A DNA stretch of 57,336 bases from DASVCS01 sp036381495 (GCA_036381495.1 DASVCS010000099.1:1-57336); one strand, 5' to 3'; positions 42,992-52,028 are shown, counted from the first letter of the stretch. Notes: a model not told the origin generated them from the letters alone. Translations and numbers: made by a program.

Positions 42992-43630
42992 TTACTTCTT
43001 CGAGTACAGCTCCACAATGAGCTGCTCCTGCACCGCGAGCGGGATGTCCGCCCGGCCCGGCCGCTCCAACATCCGCCCGGTCCGCGTCGCCTCATCCAAC
43101 GCCAGCCAGCGCACCGTCTCCGGCCGCGTCTTCGATGCCAGAGCCGCCTGAACCGGCAGGATGTCCTTCGAGGCCGCCCGGATCCGCACCGCATCCCCCG
43201 GCTTCACCTGATAGCTCGGAATGTCCACCACCCGGTCGTTCACCTCGACATGCCCGTGCTGCACCAGTTGCCGCGCCTGCGACCGACTCGATGCGAACCC
43301 CAGACGATAGACCACGTTGTCCAGCCGACTCTCCAGCAGAATCAGCAGGTTCTCCCCCGTCACACCTCCCCGGCGCGACGCACGCTCGAACAACCCCTTG
43401 AAATACCGCTCCGAAACGCCGTAGATCCGGCGCACCTTCTGCTTCTCGCGGAGCTGTTGCGCATAGTCCGATGCCTTGCGACGCCGCGCGTTCGCGATCC
43501 CGTGTTGCCCCGGAGCGTAGTTCCGACGCTCGATCGGACACTTCTCCGTGTAACACTTCGTCCCCTTCAGGAAGAGCTTCTGCCCCTCCCGGCGACACAG
43601 CTTGCAAACCGGCCCGGTATGACGCCCCAT
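42992..43630 (-). CDS. rpsD: Ribosomal protein uS4
   Basis: 212 residues. M-G-R-H-T-G-P-V-C-K-L-C-R-R-E-G then C-x-x-C-type positions near the start, and an S4 RNA-binding domain (residues about 95-160: S-R-L-D-N-V-V-Y-R-L-G-F, V-N-D-R-V-V-D-I-P-S). Primary 16S binder and often the repressor of its operon. A 210-base gap lies before it without any gene, unusually wide for this block and perhaps a regulatory leader. Confidence 0.98.
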   Translation of the reverse strand: MGRHTGPVCKLCRREGQKLFLKGTKCYTEKCPIERRNYAPGQHGIANARRRKASDYAQQLREKQKVRRIYGVSERYFKGLFERASRRGGVTGENLLILLESRLDNVVYRLGFASSRSQARQLVQHGHVEVNDRVVDIPSYQVKPGDAVRIRAASKDILPVQAALASKTRPETVRWLALDEATRTGRMLERPGRADIPLAVQEQLIVELYSKK

Positions 43631-43840
43631 GTTCCCTTTCTTCTCCCGTCCCCGACTGTGCTCTTACGGCTTCATCCCGCCCGGACGAGAAGGCGGTTTA
43701 CACCGATCTCGCGGACCGCGCCGCAGAAGCGCCGCGCCCGCCGGCCCACGGCGGACGGGCGCCGCCCGCGGCGCAACCCGCCACGCCCGACGCCCGAACC
43801 CCACGCCACCGGGCCTCGTGCCCGGCGGCCACGGACCACC
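43631..43840. other. 210-base gap between rpsK and rpsD
   Basis: No gene is supported. A TGTAAA patch lies in the minus strand around 43694-43700 without a good -35. The gap is wide for this operon and could be the S4-binding leader known in some bacteria, but no specific fold was identified by eye. Confidence 0.4.
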
Positions 43841-44236
43841 TCAGACCCGCCGCTTCTTCGGCGGCCGACAACCGTTGTGCGGGATCGGCGTCACGTCCTT
43901 GATCGAACGCACTTGCAACCCCGCCGCCGCAAGCGCCTGGATCGCCGACTCCCGCCCGCTCCCCGGACCCTGGACCCGCACATGCACCCGGCGCACGCCC
44001 AGGTTCACCGCCTCACGACCACACTGCTCCGCCGCGACCGTCGCAGCGAACGGCGTCGACTTCTTCGAACCCTTGAACCCGGCCTTCCCCGCACTCCCCC
44101 ACACCACCACGTTCCCCGCCATGTCCGTGATCGTCACCAGCGTGTTGTTGAACGTGGCCGTGATGTGGGCGATCCCCTCGGCATCCACCTGCTTGCGCGC
44201 GCGCTTCGGTCGCGCTCCCTTCTTCGGATTGGCCAT
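43841..44236 (-). CDS. rpsK: Ribosomal protein uS11
   Basis: 131 residues. Typical core I-T-A-T-F-N-N-T-L-V-T-I-T-D and G-P-G-S-G-R-E-S-A-I-Q-A-L, ending D-V-T-P-I-P-H-N-G-C-R-P-P-K-K-R-R-V. Basic N-terminal extension G-A-R-P-K-R-A-R-K. Standard position after rpsM. Confidence 0.98.
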   Translation of the reverse strand: MANPKKGARPKRARKQVDAEGIAHITATFNNTLVTITDMAGNVVVWGSAGKAGFKGSKKSTPFAATVAAEQCGREAVNLGVRRVHVRVQGPGSGRESAIQALAAAGLQVRSIKDVTPIPHNGCRPPKKRRV

Positions 44237-44312
44237 CTGATTGCGCCCCGTTCGATCTTCTCGATCCCTTCACCCACGGCACCCACGGCCGCCGGAGTCC
44301 AACCTCGCACCG

Positions 44313-44693
44313 CTACTTCTTCGGCGGCTTCTTCTTCCCCGCGATCGCCCGCCGCGCACCCTTGTGCGTCCGCGCGTTCGTGTGCGTCCGCTGCCCGCGC
44401 ACCGGCAAGCCGCGCCGGTGCCGCAGCCCCCGATAACACCCGATGTCCATGAGCCGCTTCACGTTCATGGACACCTCCGTCCGCAGCGCACCCTCCACCT
44501 TGAACTGATTCTCGATCACCCGCCGCAGCCGGTTCACCTCATCGTCCGACAGGTCGTGCACCCTCCGATTCGGGTCCACCCCCGTCGCACCCAGAATCTT
44601 CCGCGCCGTCGGCAGGCCGACCCCGTACAGATAGGTCAGCGCGATCTCGATCCGCTTGTTCCGCGGAAGGTCCACACCCGCAATTCGCGCCAT
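44313..44693 (-). CDS. rpsM: Ribosomal protein uS13
   Basis: 126 residues. M-A-R-I-A-G-V-D-L-P-R-N-K-R at the start and R-G-L-R-H-R-R-G-L-P-V-R-G-Q-R-T-H-T-N-A-R-T near the end are diagnostic. Head of the small subunit, contacting the P-site tRNA. Four bases after rpmJ. Confidence 0.98.
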   Translation of the reverse strand: MARIAGVDLPRNKRIEIALTYLYGVGLPTARKILGATGVDPNRRVHDLSDDEVNRLRRVIENQFKVEGALRTEVSMNVKRLMDIGCYRGLRHRRGLPVRGQRTHTNARTHKGARRAIAGKKKPPKK

Positions 44694-44697
44694 CTCG

Positions 44698-44814
44698 CTA
44701 CCCCTGCCGCTGCTTGTGCCGAGGATTCTTCTTGCAGATGACCCGCACCACGCCGGCGCGCTTGATCACCCGGCAATGTTCACAGATCGGCTTGACGCTG
44801 CTTCGAACCTTCAT
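44698..44814 (-). CDS. rpmJ: Ribosomal protein bL36
   Basis: 38 residues: M-K-V-R-S-S-V-K-P-I-C then E-H-C, and later V-I-C-K-K-N-P-R-H-K-Q-R-Q-G. The C-x2-C...C-x4-H zinc ribbon makes it the zinc-binding form. It is the first gene after the internal promoter; infA, usually just before it, is missing. Confidence 0.97.
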   Translation of the reverse strand: MKVRSSVKPICEHCRVIKRAGVVRVICKKNPRHKQRQG

Positions 44815-44851
44815 GACGGCCGCCTTGGTGGAAAATATCGAACAGCTTAGT

Positions 44852-44880
44852 AATATAGCTCCACGGCACCCGCCGATCAA
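44852..44880 (-). promoter_or_regulatory. Sigma70-type promoter ahead of rpmJ
   Basis: Minus strand TTGATC (44880-44875), 17 bases, TATATT (44857-44852). Both boxes are near consensus with ideal spacing, in the most AT-rich patch of this GC-rich region. Predicted start of transcription is near 44845, about 30 bases before the rpmJ ATG. It would drive rpmJ-rpsM-rpsK-rpsD-rpoA-rplQ separately from the spc operon. Confidence 0.75.
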
Positions 44881-44908
44881 GTGCAGGACACCCCGCCGCA
44901 CACACGGC

Positions 44909-45661
44909 TCAAGGGAGCGTCAGGATCCGAGGACCGTCATCGAGCACCGCCACGGTGTGCTCGAAGTGCGCGCTCCGCTTCCGATCGGCCGTGACGACGG
45001 TCCAGCGGTCCTCGAGCGTGCGGACCTCGGGGCCGCCCTCGTTGACCATCGGCTCGATGGCAATGACGAGACCGGAGCGAAGGCGCAGCCCCTGGTGCGG
45101 ACGGCCGAAGTTGGGGACCTGCGGCTCCTCGTGGGGCCCGCGACCGACGCCGTGGCCGACGAGGTCGCGGACGACGGTGTAGCCGGCGCGCTCGACCGAG
45201 CGTTGGATGGCGTGGCCGATGTCGCCGATGCGGTTGCCGGGAAGGGCGCGGGAGATCCCTTCATGAAGCGCGGCCTCGGTGACATCGAGCAGCCGGCGGG
45301 CCGCGGGATCGATCTCGCCGACCGCAAACGTGCGTGCGGCATCCGCGTACCATCCCTCGAGGCGGACGCCGACGTCGACGCTGACGATGTCGCCCTCTTT
45401 GAGGACGCGACGGGGGCTCGGGATCCCGTGGACCACTTCCTGGTTGACGGAGATGCAGGCGCTTGCCGGGAAGCCGTAGAGGCCTTTGAACGCCGGGATC
45501 GCGGGCGGGTGGTCGAGGATGAACGCCTCGGTGGCGCGGTCGAGGTCGGCCGTCGTCACGCCGGGCCGGATCCACTCGGGCACGTGCTCGAAGAGTCGTC
45601 CGATGATGGCGCCGGCTCGCGCGATCGCCTCGATCTCGGACGCGGTCTTGAGCGAGATCAC
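44909..45661 (-). CDS. map: Type I methionine aminopeptidase
   Basis: 250 residues. Metal-binding D-V-G (D about 97), D-A-A-R-T (D about 108), G-H-G-V-G-R-x-P-H-E-E-P (H about 170), and the final E-P-x-V and E-D sites are all present. It removes N-terminal methionine. The GTG start overlaps the adk stop as GTGA. Located adk-map as in most bacteria. Confidence 0.97.
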   Translation of the reverse strand: MISLKTASEIEAIARAGAIIGRLFEHVPEWIRPGVTTADLDRATEAFILDHPPAIPAFKGLYGFPASACISVNQEVVHGIPSPRRVLKEGDIVSVDVGVRLEGWYADAARTFAVGEIDPAARRLLDVTEAALHEGISRALPGNRIGDIGHAIQRSVERAGYTVVRDLVGHGVGRGPHEEPQVPNFGRPHQGLRLRSGLVIAIEPMVNEGGPEVRTLEDRWTVVTADRKRSAHFEHTVAVLDDGPRILTLP

Positions 45662-46305
45662 GACTCGAGCAGCTTCGCGATGGAGTGCTGCACCTCGTCG
45701 ACCGAGCGGTCGCCGGCGACGTGGTGGACGGGAACCCCGCTCTCGCCATAGAACGCGACGAGAGGCGCCGTCTGCTCGCGGTAGACTTCGAGCCGGCGGC
45801 GGACGGTCGCCGCGGTGTCGTCCGCGCGCTCGGTGAGTGCGCCGCCACAGACGTCGCAGACGCCGGGCGTCCGGGGCGGCTCGAAGTAGATGTTGTAGAC
45901 CGCCTGGCAGCTCGGGCAGGCGCGGCGGCCACTGATCCGCTTGACGAGCACGTCGTCGGGGACGTCGATGACGATGACCGCGGTGAGCGGGCGGCCGAGT
46001 TGGTCGAGCAGCGAGTTCAGCGCCTCGGCCTGGCGCCGCGTCCGCGGGAAGCCGTCCAGGACGAAGCCGCGGGCCGCGGCCTCGCCACTGAGCGTCTCGC
46101 GAACCAGCCCGAGGATCACGTCGTCCGGGACCAGCTCGCCCGCATCCATGTATGCCTTCGCCTTCTGGCCCAGCGCCGTCCCTCGCCGGACCGCATCGCG
46201 CAGGAGGTCGCCGGTCGAGATGCGTGGAATCGAGTACCGCTCGGCGATACGGGCTCCCTGCGTGCCCTTGCCCGCACCGGGAGCCCCGAGGAGAATCAGG
46301 TTCAT
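45658..46305 (-). CDS. adk: Adenylate kinase, zinc-LID form
   Basis: 215 residues from ATG (M-N-L-I-L-L-G-A-P-G-A-G-K-G-T). P-loop G-A-P-G-A-G-K-G-T, G-F-P-R-T at about 85, and a LID with C-P-S-C...C-D-V-C (about 128-155), four cysteines that bind zinc. Interconverts ATP/AMP/ADP. Longer frame adds low-complexity from a G-rich spacer and is not used. Confidence 0.97.
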   Translation of the reverse strand: MNLILLGAPGAGKGTQGARIAERYSIPRISTGDLLRDAVRRGTALGQKAKAYMDAGELVPDDVILGLVRETLSGEAAARGFVLDGFPRTRRQAEALNSLLDQLGRPLTAVIVIDVPDDVLVKRISGRRACPSCQAVYNIYFEPPRTPGVCDVCGGALTERADDTAATVRRRLEVYREQTAPLVAFYGESGVPVHHVAGDRSVDEVQHSIAKLLES

Positions 46306-46385
46306 CACGGCCGCCCTCCCGCTTCTTCGATCCCCACCCGGCTCCGACATCGAAGCGCGGGGCACGGAGCGCGAGGGCTCCATTC

Positions 46386-46440
46386 GATCCCGATCCTCAT
46401 CCCGATCCCCGATCCCGGTGCCGCAGACGGTGGCGGCACC
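46386..46440 (-). repeat. Hairpin plus GGGATC array after secY
   Basis: Directly after the secY stop the minus strand has a perfect eight-base stem GGTGCCGC/GCGGCACC with an eight-base loop (46417-46440), then GGGATC and GGGGATC units repeated about five times. No T-run. It may mark a processing or pausing site between secY and adk, and is similar in style to the G-rich spacers of the polysaccharide locus. Confidence 0.65.
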
Positions 46441-47760
46441 TCACATGTAGCGCTGGCGGCCACGGAAGCGTACGCGGCCCTTCTTCATGAAGCCCTCGTA
46501 GTGCCGGAGCAGCAGGTGCTGCTGCATCTGCTGCACCGTGTCGAGCGCGACGCCCACCACGATCAGCAGCGAGGTGCCACCGAAGAAGAAGAGGTTCTCG
46601 ATGTTGAACGCGTTGAAGATCCAGAACGGCAACAGTGCGATGAGCGTCAGGTAGACGGCGCCCGGGAGCGTCACCCGGACGAGCACGTGCTCGATGTACT
46701 CCGCGGTGCGCGCGCCGGGCTTCACGCCCGGAATGAAGCCGCCCTGCTTCTTCAGGTTCTCGGCGAGATCCAGTGGATTGAAGATGATCGCCGTGTAGAA
46801 GTACGTGAAGAACAGGATCAGCACGCCGTAGCTTCCGTAATACCACCAACTCCCGGGGCTCAGGGCGTCGCTGAGGCTCTGGAGCAGCGGGATCGGGCTG
46901 AACGCCGCGACCGTACCCGGCACGATGATGAGCGACTGGGCGAAGATGATCGGCATCACGCCGGCCGAGTTGATCCGCAGCGGGATGAAACTCTTCTGCC
47001 CTTCACGGATCCGCCCACGTCCCATGACCTTCCGCGGGATCTGGACCGGGATCTTCCTCGCGGCCATGGTCATGGCGACCACGCCGGCCACGACCCCGAC
47101 CATGACGGCGCCCAACACGATCAGGCGGAGCGGCCCGATCACGCCCGTCGTGACCGCTTCCCACGTCCGCCCGAGCGCCGCGGGGAATCCCTCGATGATC
47201 GAGAAGAAGATCAGCAGCGATGCGCCGTTGCCGATCCCCCGCTCGGTGATTTGCTCGCCCAGCCACATCACGAACATCGCGCCCGCGGTCAGCACGAGCG
47301 ACGTCGAGAGGAGAAACGCAATCCCCGGGTTCTGAACCGCGCCGATGCCCGGGTTCTGGAGGAAGACGGCGTAGCCCCACGCCTGGACCAAGGCCAGGGC
47401 GACCGTGGCGTAGCGGGTCCACTGGGTCAACTTCTTGCGGCCCTCTTCGCCCTCCTTCTGCATCTTCTCGATCGTCGGGAAGACCGCAGCGAGCAACTGG
47501 AAGACGATGCTCGCGGAGATGTAGGGCATGATCCCGAGCGAGAGCACCGTCGCGCGTGAGAGCGCACCGCCCACGAACATGTCGTAGACGCCGAACAGCG
47601 TGCCCTGGAGCTGGCCGAACTGCTCGCGGAGCACGCCGATGTCCACGCCGGGAGCGGTGATGTGCGCGCCGATCCGGTAGACGAACAACGCCAGGAGCGT
47701 GAAGAGGATCTTCTCCTTCAGCTCCGGGATGCGGAATAGATTCGGGATCGGGTTCGCCAT
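46441..47760 (-). CDS. secY: Protein translocase subunit SecY
   Basis: 439 residues with ten membrane segments and conserved loops, such as G-G-A-L-S-R-A-T-V-L-S-L-G-I-M-P-Y-I-S-A-S-I near residue 63 and a basic cytosolic loop R-K-I-P-V-Q-I-P-R-K-V-M-G-R. Main channel of the Sec translocon. Four bases after rplO. Confidence 0.98.
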   Translation of the reverse strand: MANPIPNLFRIPELKEKILFTLLALFVYRIGAHITAPGVDIGVLREQFGQLQGTLFGVYDMFVGGALSRATVLSLGIMPYISASIVFQLLAAVFPTIEKMQKEGEEGRKKLTQWTRYATVALALVQAWGYAVFLQNPGIGAVQNPGIAFLLSTSLVLTAGAMFVMWLGEQITERGIGNGASLLIFFSIIEGFPAALGRTWEAVTTGVIGPLRLIVLGAVMVGVVAGVVAMTMAARKIPVQIPRKVMGRGRIREGQKSFIPLRINSAGVMPIIFAQSLIIVPGTVAAFSPIPLLQSLSDALSPGSWWYYGSYGVLILFFTYFYTAIIFNPLDLAENLKKQGGFIPGVKPGARTAEYIEHVLVRVTLPGAVYLTLIALLPFWIFNAFNIENLFFFGGTSLLIVVGVALDTVQQMQQHLLLRHYEGFMKKGRVRFRGRQRYM

Positions 47761-47764
47761 CGGC

Positions 47765-48214
47765 TCAACCCTCCAGGAGCTCGATGCTGCCGCCTGCCGC
47801 CTCGATCTTCGCGCGCGCGCCCGCGCTCACCGCATGCGCCTGGACCGTCACACTCCGCCGCAGCTCGCCCTGACCCAGGAGCTTGACCGGCCGCCCGCTG
47901 CCGAGGTCCACCAGCCGATGAGCGCGCAGCACCTCGAGCGTGATCTCCGTCTCTTCGATCCGGTTCAGATCGCGGATGTTGACGATCTCGTACTCCTTCC
48001 GGAACGGGTTCTTGAAGCCCCGCTTCGGTACGCGCCGTTGGAGCGGCATCTGGCCGCCCTCGAACCATGCGGGGACCCGGCCGCCGGTGCGCGCCTTGTG
48101 CCCCTTGTGCCCCCGGCCGCTGGTCTTGCCCAGCCCCGAGCCGGGGCCGCGACCCACGCGCTTCGGAGACCGGTGCGCTCCATCCGGCCGACGCAGATTG
48201 CTCAGGTCCGTCAT
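47765..48214 (-). CDS. rplO: Ribosomal protein uL15
   Basis: 149 residues. Starts D-L-S-N-L-R-R-P-D-G-A-H-R-S-P-K-R-V-G-R with G-S-G-L-G-K-T-S-G-R-G-H-K-G, typical of uL15. Its ATG directly follows the rpmD stop without a spacer. Confidence 0.98.
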   Translation of the reverse strand: MTDLSNLRRPDGAHRSPKRVGRGPGSGLGKTSGRGHKGHKARTGGRVPAWFEGGQMPLQRRVPKRGFKNPFRKEYEIVNIRDLNRIEETEITLEVLRAHRLVDLGSGRPVKLLGQGELRRSVTVQAHAVSAGARAKIEAAGGSIELLEG

Positions 48215-48436
48215 CTACTCCTCGCCTTCCGCCAGCTCCCGCACGCTCACCAGGTGCCGGACCTGGAAGATCATCCCACGGATCGCCGGATTGTCCGGCT
48301 GAACCACCGTCTGCTGGTGCCGCCGCAACCCGAGCGCACGCAGCGTCCGCCGATGTTGCGCCGGCCTCCCGATACCGCTTCGAATCTGCGTGATCTCCAG
48401 CCGCGACGGCGCGGCGGCCCTCGCCTTCCTAGGCAC
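48215..48436 (-). CDS. rpmD: Ribosomal protein uL30
   Basis: 73 residues, a bit longer than usual because of an R/A-rich start. L-E-I-T-Q-I-R-S-G-I-G-R and L-R-A-L-G-L-R-R-H-Q-Q-T-V are diagnostic. GTG start overlaps rpsE by eight bases. Confidence 0.95.
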   Translation of the reverse strand: MPRKARAAAPSRLEITQIRSGIGRPAQHRRTLRALGLRRHQQTVVQPDNPAIRGMIFQVRHLVSVRELAEGEE

Positions 48437-48959
48437 GGCGTACCCCCAACTCCTCGACGGTGATCCCTCGCTCCGCCGCCACCTGCTCGGCCGTCACCAG
48501 CGACTCGAGCCCGGCCAGCGTCGCCCGCGCTACGTTGATCGGATTGTTCGACCCCAGACTCTTGGTCAGAACGTCCGTGACGCCGGCCGCCTCGAGCACC
48601 GCACGGACCGGTCCGCCCGCGATCACGCCCGTCCCCGGCCGCGCCGGCTTGATCAGGACGCGCCCCGCGCCGTGTCGGCCCAGAACCTCGTGCGGCACGG
48701 TCCCGTCGATCAACGGCACCTCGACCATCGCGTGCCGCGCCTGCTCCAGACCCTTGCGGATCGCCTCGGCCACCTCATTGGCCTTCCCCAGCGCGATCCC
48801 GACCCGCCCGTTGCGGTCCCCCACCGCGACCAGTGCCGTGAACGAAAACCGCCGGCCACCCTTCACGACCTTGGCCACGCGGTTCACGAATACGACGTTC
48901 TCGACCAGATCCGATTCCGGCCGGCCACGCCGTCCGCCGCCACGTTGGTCTCTCGCCAT
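48429..48959 (-). CDS. rpsE: Ribosomal protein uS5
   Basis: 176 residues. E-N-V-V-F-V-N-R-V-A-K-V-V-K-G-G-R-R-F-S-F and the double-stranded-RNA-binding part, then S-L-G-S-N-N-P-I-N-V-A-R-A-T near the end. A longer start overlaps rplR and is not used. Confidence 0.98.
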   Translation of the reverse strand: MARDQRGGGRRGRPESDLVENVVFVNRVAKVVKGGRRFSFTALVAVGDRNGRVGIALGKANEVAEAIRKGLEQARHAMVEVPLIDGTVPHEVLGRHGAGRVLIKPARPGTGVIAGGPVRAVLEAAGVTDVLTKSLGSNNPINVARATLAGLESLVTAEQVAAERGITVEELGVRRA

Positions 48960-48972
48960 CCAGCCCTTCTCC

Positions 48973-49356
48973 TTAGAACTCGAGTCCGCCCTCTCGGGCG
49001 CCTTCGGCGAACGCGGCCACGCGGCCATGGTACAGATAACCGCCGCGGTCGAACACCACCCGCACGATCCCCGCCGCCCGGGCTCGCTCGGCCAGGAGCC
49101 GGCCCGCGGCACGCCCGACCGCCGTCTTCCCCTGCTCCCCGTCCTCCCGGAACTCACGGAGTTCCGGCGCCCGCGTCGAAACACCCAGGAGCACGCGGCC
49201 CGCCACATCATCCACGATGTGACCCTCTATGTTCTTCAGGGAGCGATGCACCACCAGCCGCGGCCGCTCCGGCGTCCCGAAGACCTTCTTCCGCACCCGC
49301 CGGTGCCGCCGCAACCGCTGCTGTTCACGCTCCCGGGTCTTCATCTTTCTCGCCAT
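48973..49356 (-). CDS. rplR: Ribosomal protein uL18
   Basis: 127 residues. Basic N-terminus then R-P-R-L-V-V-H-R-S-L-K-N-I, ending V-F-D-R-G-G-Y-L-Y-H-G-R-V-A-A-F-A-E-G-A-R-E-G-G-L. Binds 5S rRNA. An ATG at 49344 is an alternative start. Confidence 0.98.
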   Translation of the reverse strand: MARKMKTREREQQRLRRHRRVRKKVFGTPERPRLVVHRSLKNIEGHIVDDVAGRVLLGVSTRAPELREFREDGEQGKTAVGRAAGRLLAERARAAGIVRVVFDRGGYLYHGRVAAFAEGAREGGLEF

Positions 49357-49375
49357 CTTCCACGCTCCGACCCGG

Positions 49376-49915
49376 CTACTTTGCGCCCGCCTTGCCGGCC
49401 TTGCGCCGGACGTGTTCGCCCTCGTAACGGATCCCCTTCCCCTTGTACGGCTCCGGCGGCCGCACCGACCGGATCTCCGCCGCCACCTGGCCGACCTTCT
49501 GCTTGTCGATCCCTTCCACCACCACCGTGGTCGGGCTCGGCGTCGAGATCGTGATCCCGTCCGGCTCCGGATACTCGACCAGATGCGAGTAGCCGATGTT
49601 CAGCACCAGCATCTTGCCCCGCTTCTCCGCCCGGTAGCCGACGCCGACGATCTCCAGGGCCTTGCGGAACCCCTCCGACACGCCCGTCACCATGTTGGCG
49701 AGGAGCGCGCGCGTCAACCCATGGAACGCCCGGTGCGCACTGCTGTCCGACGGCCGCTCCACCGACACCTGCTCCGCTTCGACACGGATCCGCATGTCCG
49801 GCTGGAACTCCCGGACCAACTCGCCCTTCGGGCCCTTGACGCGCACCCGACTGCCATCCACCTGGACTTCGACCCCCTTCGGGATCGGAATGGGCTTCCT
49901 TCCAATTCGCGACAT
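49376..49915 (-). CDS. rplF: Ribosomal protein uL6
   Basis: 179 residues. M-S-R-I-G-R-K-P-I-P-I-P-K-G-V and the late P-E-P-Y-K-G-K-G-I-R-Y motif are diagnostic. Large-subunit protein near the factor-binding site. Confidence 0.98.
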   Translation of the reverse strand: MSRIGRKPIPIPKGVEVQVDGSRVRVKGPKGELVREFQPDMRIRVEAEQVSVERPSDSSAHRAFHGLTRALLANMVTGVSEGFRKALEIVGVGYRAEKRGKMLVLNIGYSHLVEYPEPDGITISTPSPTTVVVEGIDKQKVGQVAAEIRSVRPPEPYKGKGIRYEGEHVRRKAGKAGAK

Positions 49916-49926
49916 GGTTTCCCCGC

Positions 49927-50319
<393 letters not shown>

Positions 50320-50444
50320 CTTGGTTCTTCTCCTATAGTATCCGGTTCACCCGCCGGACTTGTAGGAAGCGGATCGACGCCCGGGACCGCGCTGCCGCGC
50401 CCCGTGCCGGGGACCGGCTCCGCGCCCGTCCATCGATGCGCGAC

Positions 50445-50630
50445 TCACCAGCTCGCCTTGCGCACGCCGGGGATCTCGCCGTTCAACGCCATCTCGCGGA
50501 AACAGATCCGGCAGATGCCGAACCTCCGCAGGAACGCGCGCGCGCGCCCGCACCGCACACAGCGGTTGTGCCGGCGCACCGGGAACTTCGGTGTCCGCCG
50601 CGCCTTCTCGATCAACGCCTTCCGTGCCAT
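50445..50630 (-). CDS. rpsN: Ribosomal protein uS14, zinc-binding type Z
   Basis: 61 residues, the short form. C-x2-C (R-C-V-R-C) and C-x2-C (G-I-C-R-I-C-F-R) bind zinc, ending P-G-V-R-K-A-S-W. Small-subunit head protein. Confidence 0.98.
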   Translation of the reverse strand: MARKALIEKARRTPKFPVRRHNRCVRCGRARAFLRRFGICRICFREMALNGEIPGVRKASW

Positions 50631-50654
50631 TGCTCTCTCCCCCGCGGCCGCCGC

Positions 50655-51245
50655 TCAGGCCGCCGATTCGGCGGTGCCGTCCGCCCGTACCACCACCGGC
50701 GTCTCGCCGCGGAACGGCATCCCCATGGCGCGCAGGAGCGCCAGTGCCTCGTCGTCCCGTTCCGCCGTGGTACAGATCACGATGTCCATGCCGTGGATCT
50801 TCTGGACGCGGTCGTAGTCGATCTCCGGAAAGATCATCTGCTCCTTGATCCCGAGCGTGTAGTTGCCCCGACCGTCGAACGACCGTGTCGGCAGCCCCCG
50901 GAAGTCACGGATCCGCGGAATCGCCACGTTCACGAGCCGATCGAAGAACTCGTACATCCGCTCCCGCCGCAGCGTCACCATCGTCCCGATCGGCATCCCC
51001 TGGCGGATCCCGAAGTTCGAGATCGCCTTGCGCGCCCGCGTGACCACGGGCTTCTGTCCGGTGATCCGCGTCAACTCTTCGACCGCCGCATCCAGGAGCT
51101 TCGGGTTCCGCGGCGCCTCGCCGACGCCCACGTTCACCACGATCTTGTCGAGCCGCGGCACCTGATGCAGGTTGACGTAACCGAACGCCTCCATCAGTTG
51201 GCCCCGGACGTTCTCTTCGTAGTGCTGCTGCAATCTCGGCTTCAT
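50655..51245 (-). CDS. rplE: Ribosomal protein uL5
   Basis: 196 residues from ATG (M-K-P-R-L-Q-Q-H-Y). N-V-G-V-G-E-A, L-T-R-I-T-G-Q-K-P-V-V-T-R-A-R-K-A-I and R-D-F-R-G-L are diagnostic. Binds 5S rRNA. The longer frame adds a non-conserved arginine-rich start. Confidence 0.98.
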   Translation of the reverse strand: MKPRLQQHYEENVRGQLMEAFGYVNLHQVPRLDKIVVNVGVGEAPRNPKLLDAAVEELTRITGQKPVVTRARKAISNFGIRQGMPIGTMVTLRRERMYEFFDRLVNVAIPRIRDFRGLPTRSFDGRGNYTLGIKEQMIFPEIDYDRVQKIHGMDIVICTTAERDDEALALLRAMGMPFRGETPVVVRADGTAESAA

Positions 51246-51264
51246 GATCTGTCGCCCCGGCCGC

Positions 51265-51651
51265 CTACTGCCGCGGCTTCGGAATCGGGTTCCCACTCTT
51301 GACGGAGATGCGCTCCTTCGTCCCGTCCGGCTCGATCCGGTGCCGGACCCGCGTAGGCTCGCCCGTCGCCGGATCGATCAACATCACGTTCGACGCGTGG
51401 ATCGGTGCCTCGAACGTGATGATCCCCCCTTCCGGGTTCTCCGCGCTCGGCCGCTGATGCCGCTTCCGCTGGTTCACGCCCTCGACCACCACGCGGTTCT
51501 CCTTCGGCAGGACACGCAGGACCGTACCCTCCACTCCCGCGAAGTTCCCGCGGATCACCTGGACGCGATCCCCGCGACGCACGTGCATCTTGACGCGCTT
51601 CGCACTCGCCTTTCGCCCGCGGCGACCGCCGCCCAACATCCGGCGCGCCAT
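51265..51651 (-). CDS. rplX: Ribosomal protein uL24, with basic N-terminal extension
   Basis: 128 residues, longer than the usual 80-105. The KOW motif is in R-R-G-D-R-V-Q-V-I-R-G-N-F-A-G-V-E-G. About 20 residues of basic extension precede it; the ATG is two bases after rplN, so the start is probably real. Confidence 0.96.
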   Translation of the reverse strand: MARRMLGGGRRGRKASAKRVKMHVRRGDRVQVIRGNFAGVEGTVLRVLPKENRVVVEGVNQRKRHQRPSAENPEGGIITFEAPIHASNVMLIDPATGEPTRVRHRIEPDGTKERISVKSGNPIPKPRQ

Positions 51652-51652
51652 C

Positions 51653-52021
51653 TCAGATCACCTCCGGCGCCAACGACACGATTTTCATGAACCGCTTCTC
51701 ACGCAATTCCCGCCCGACGGGACCGAAGATCCGCGTCGCGCGCGGCTCGCCCGCGTCGTTGATGATGACCGCCGCGTTGTCGTCGAAGCGGATGTAGGAA
51801 CCATCCCGGCGCCGCATCTCCTTCGCGGTCCGGACCACCACCGCCTTCGCGACATCGCCCTTCTTCACCGTGCCATCCGGGAGCGCGTCCTTCACCGCGA
51901 CGACGATGATGTCGCCCACCCGCGCGTACCGCCGCTTCGAACCCCCGAGCACGCGGATACACTTCGCCTGCTTCGCCCCCGAGTTGTCGGCGATGCGGAC
52001 CATCGATTCTTGTTGGATCAT
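51653..52021 (-). CDS. rplN: Ribosomal protein uL14
   Basis: 122 residues, the standard length. M-I-Q-Q-E-S-M-V-R-I-A-D-N-S-G-A-K and G-D-I-I-V-V-A-V-K-D-A are diagnostic. Confidence 0.99.
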   Translation of the reverse strand: MIQQESMVRIADNSGAKQAKCIRVLGGSKRRYARVGDIIVVAVKDALPDGTVKKGDVAKAVVVRTAKEMRRRDGSYIRFDDNAAVIINDAGEPRATRIFGPVGRELREKRFMKIVSLAPEVI

Positions 52022-52028
52022 CGTCGCC

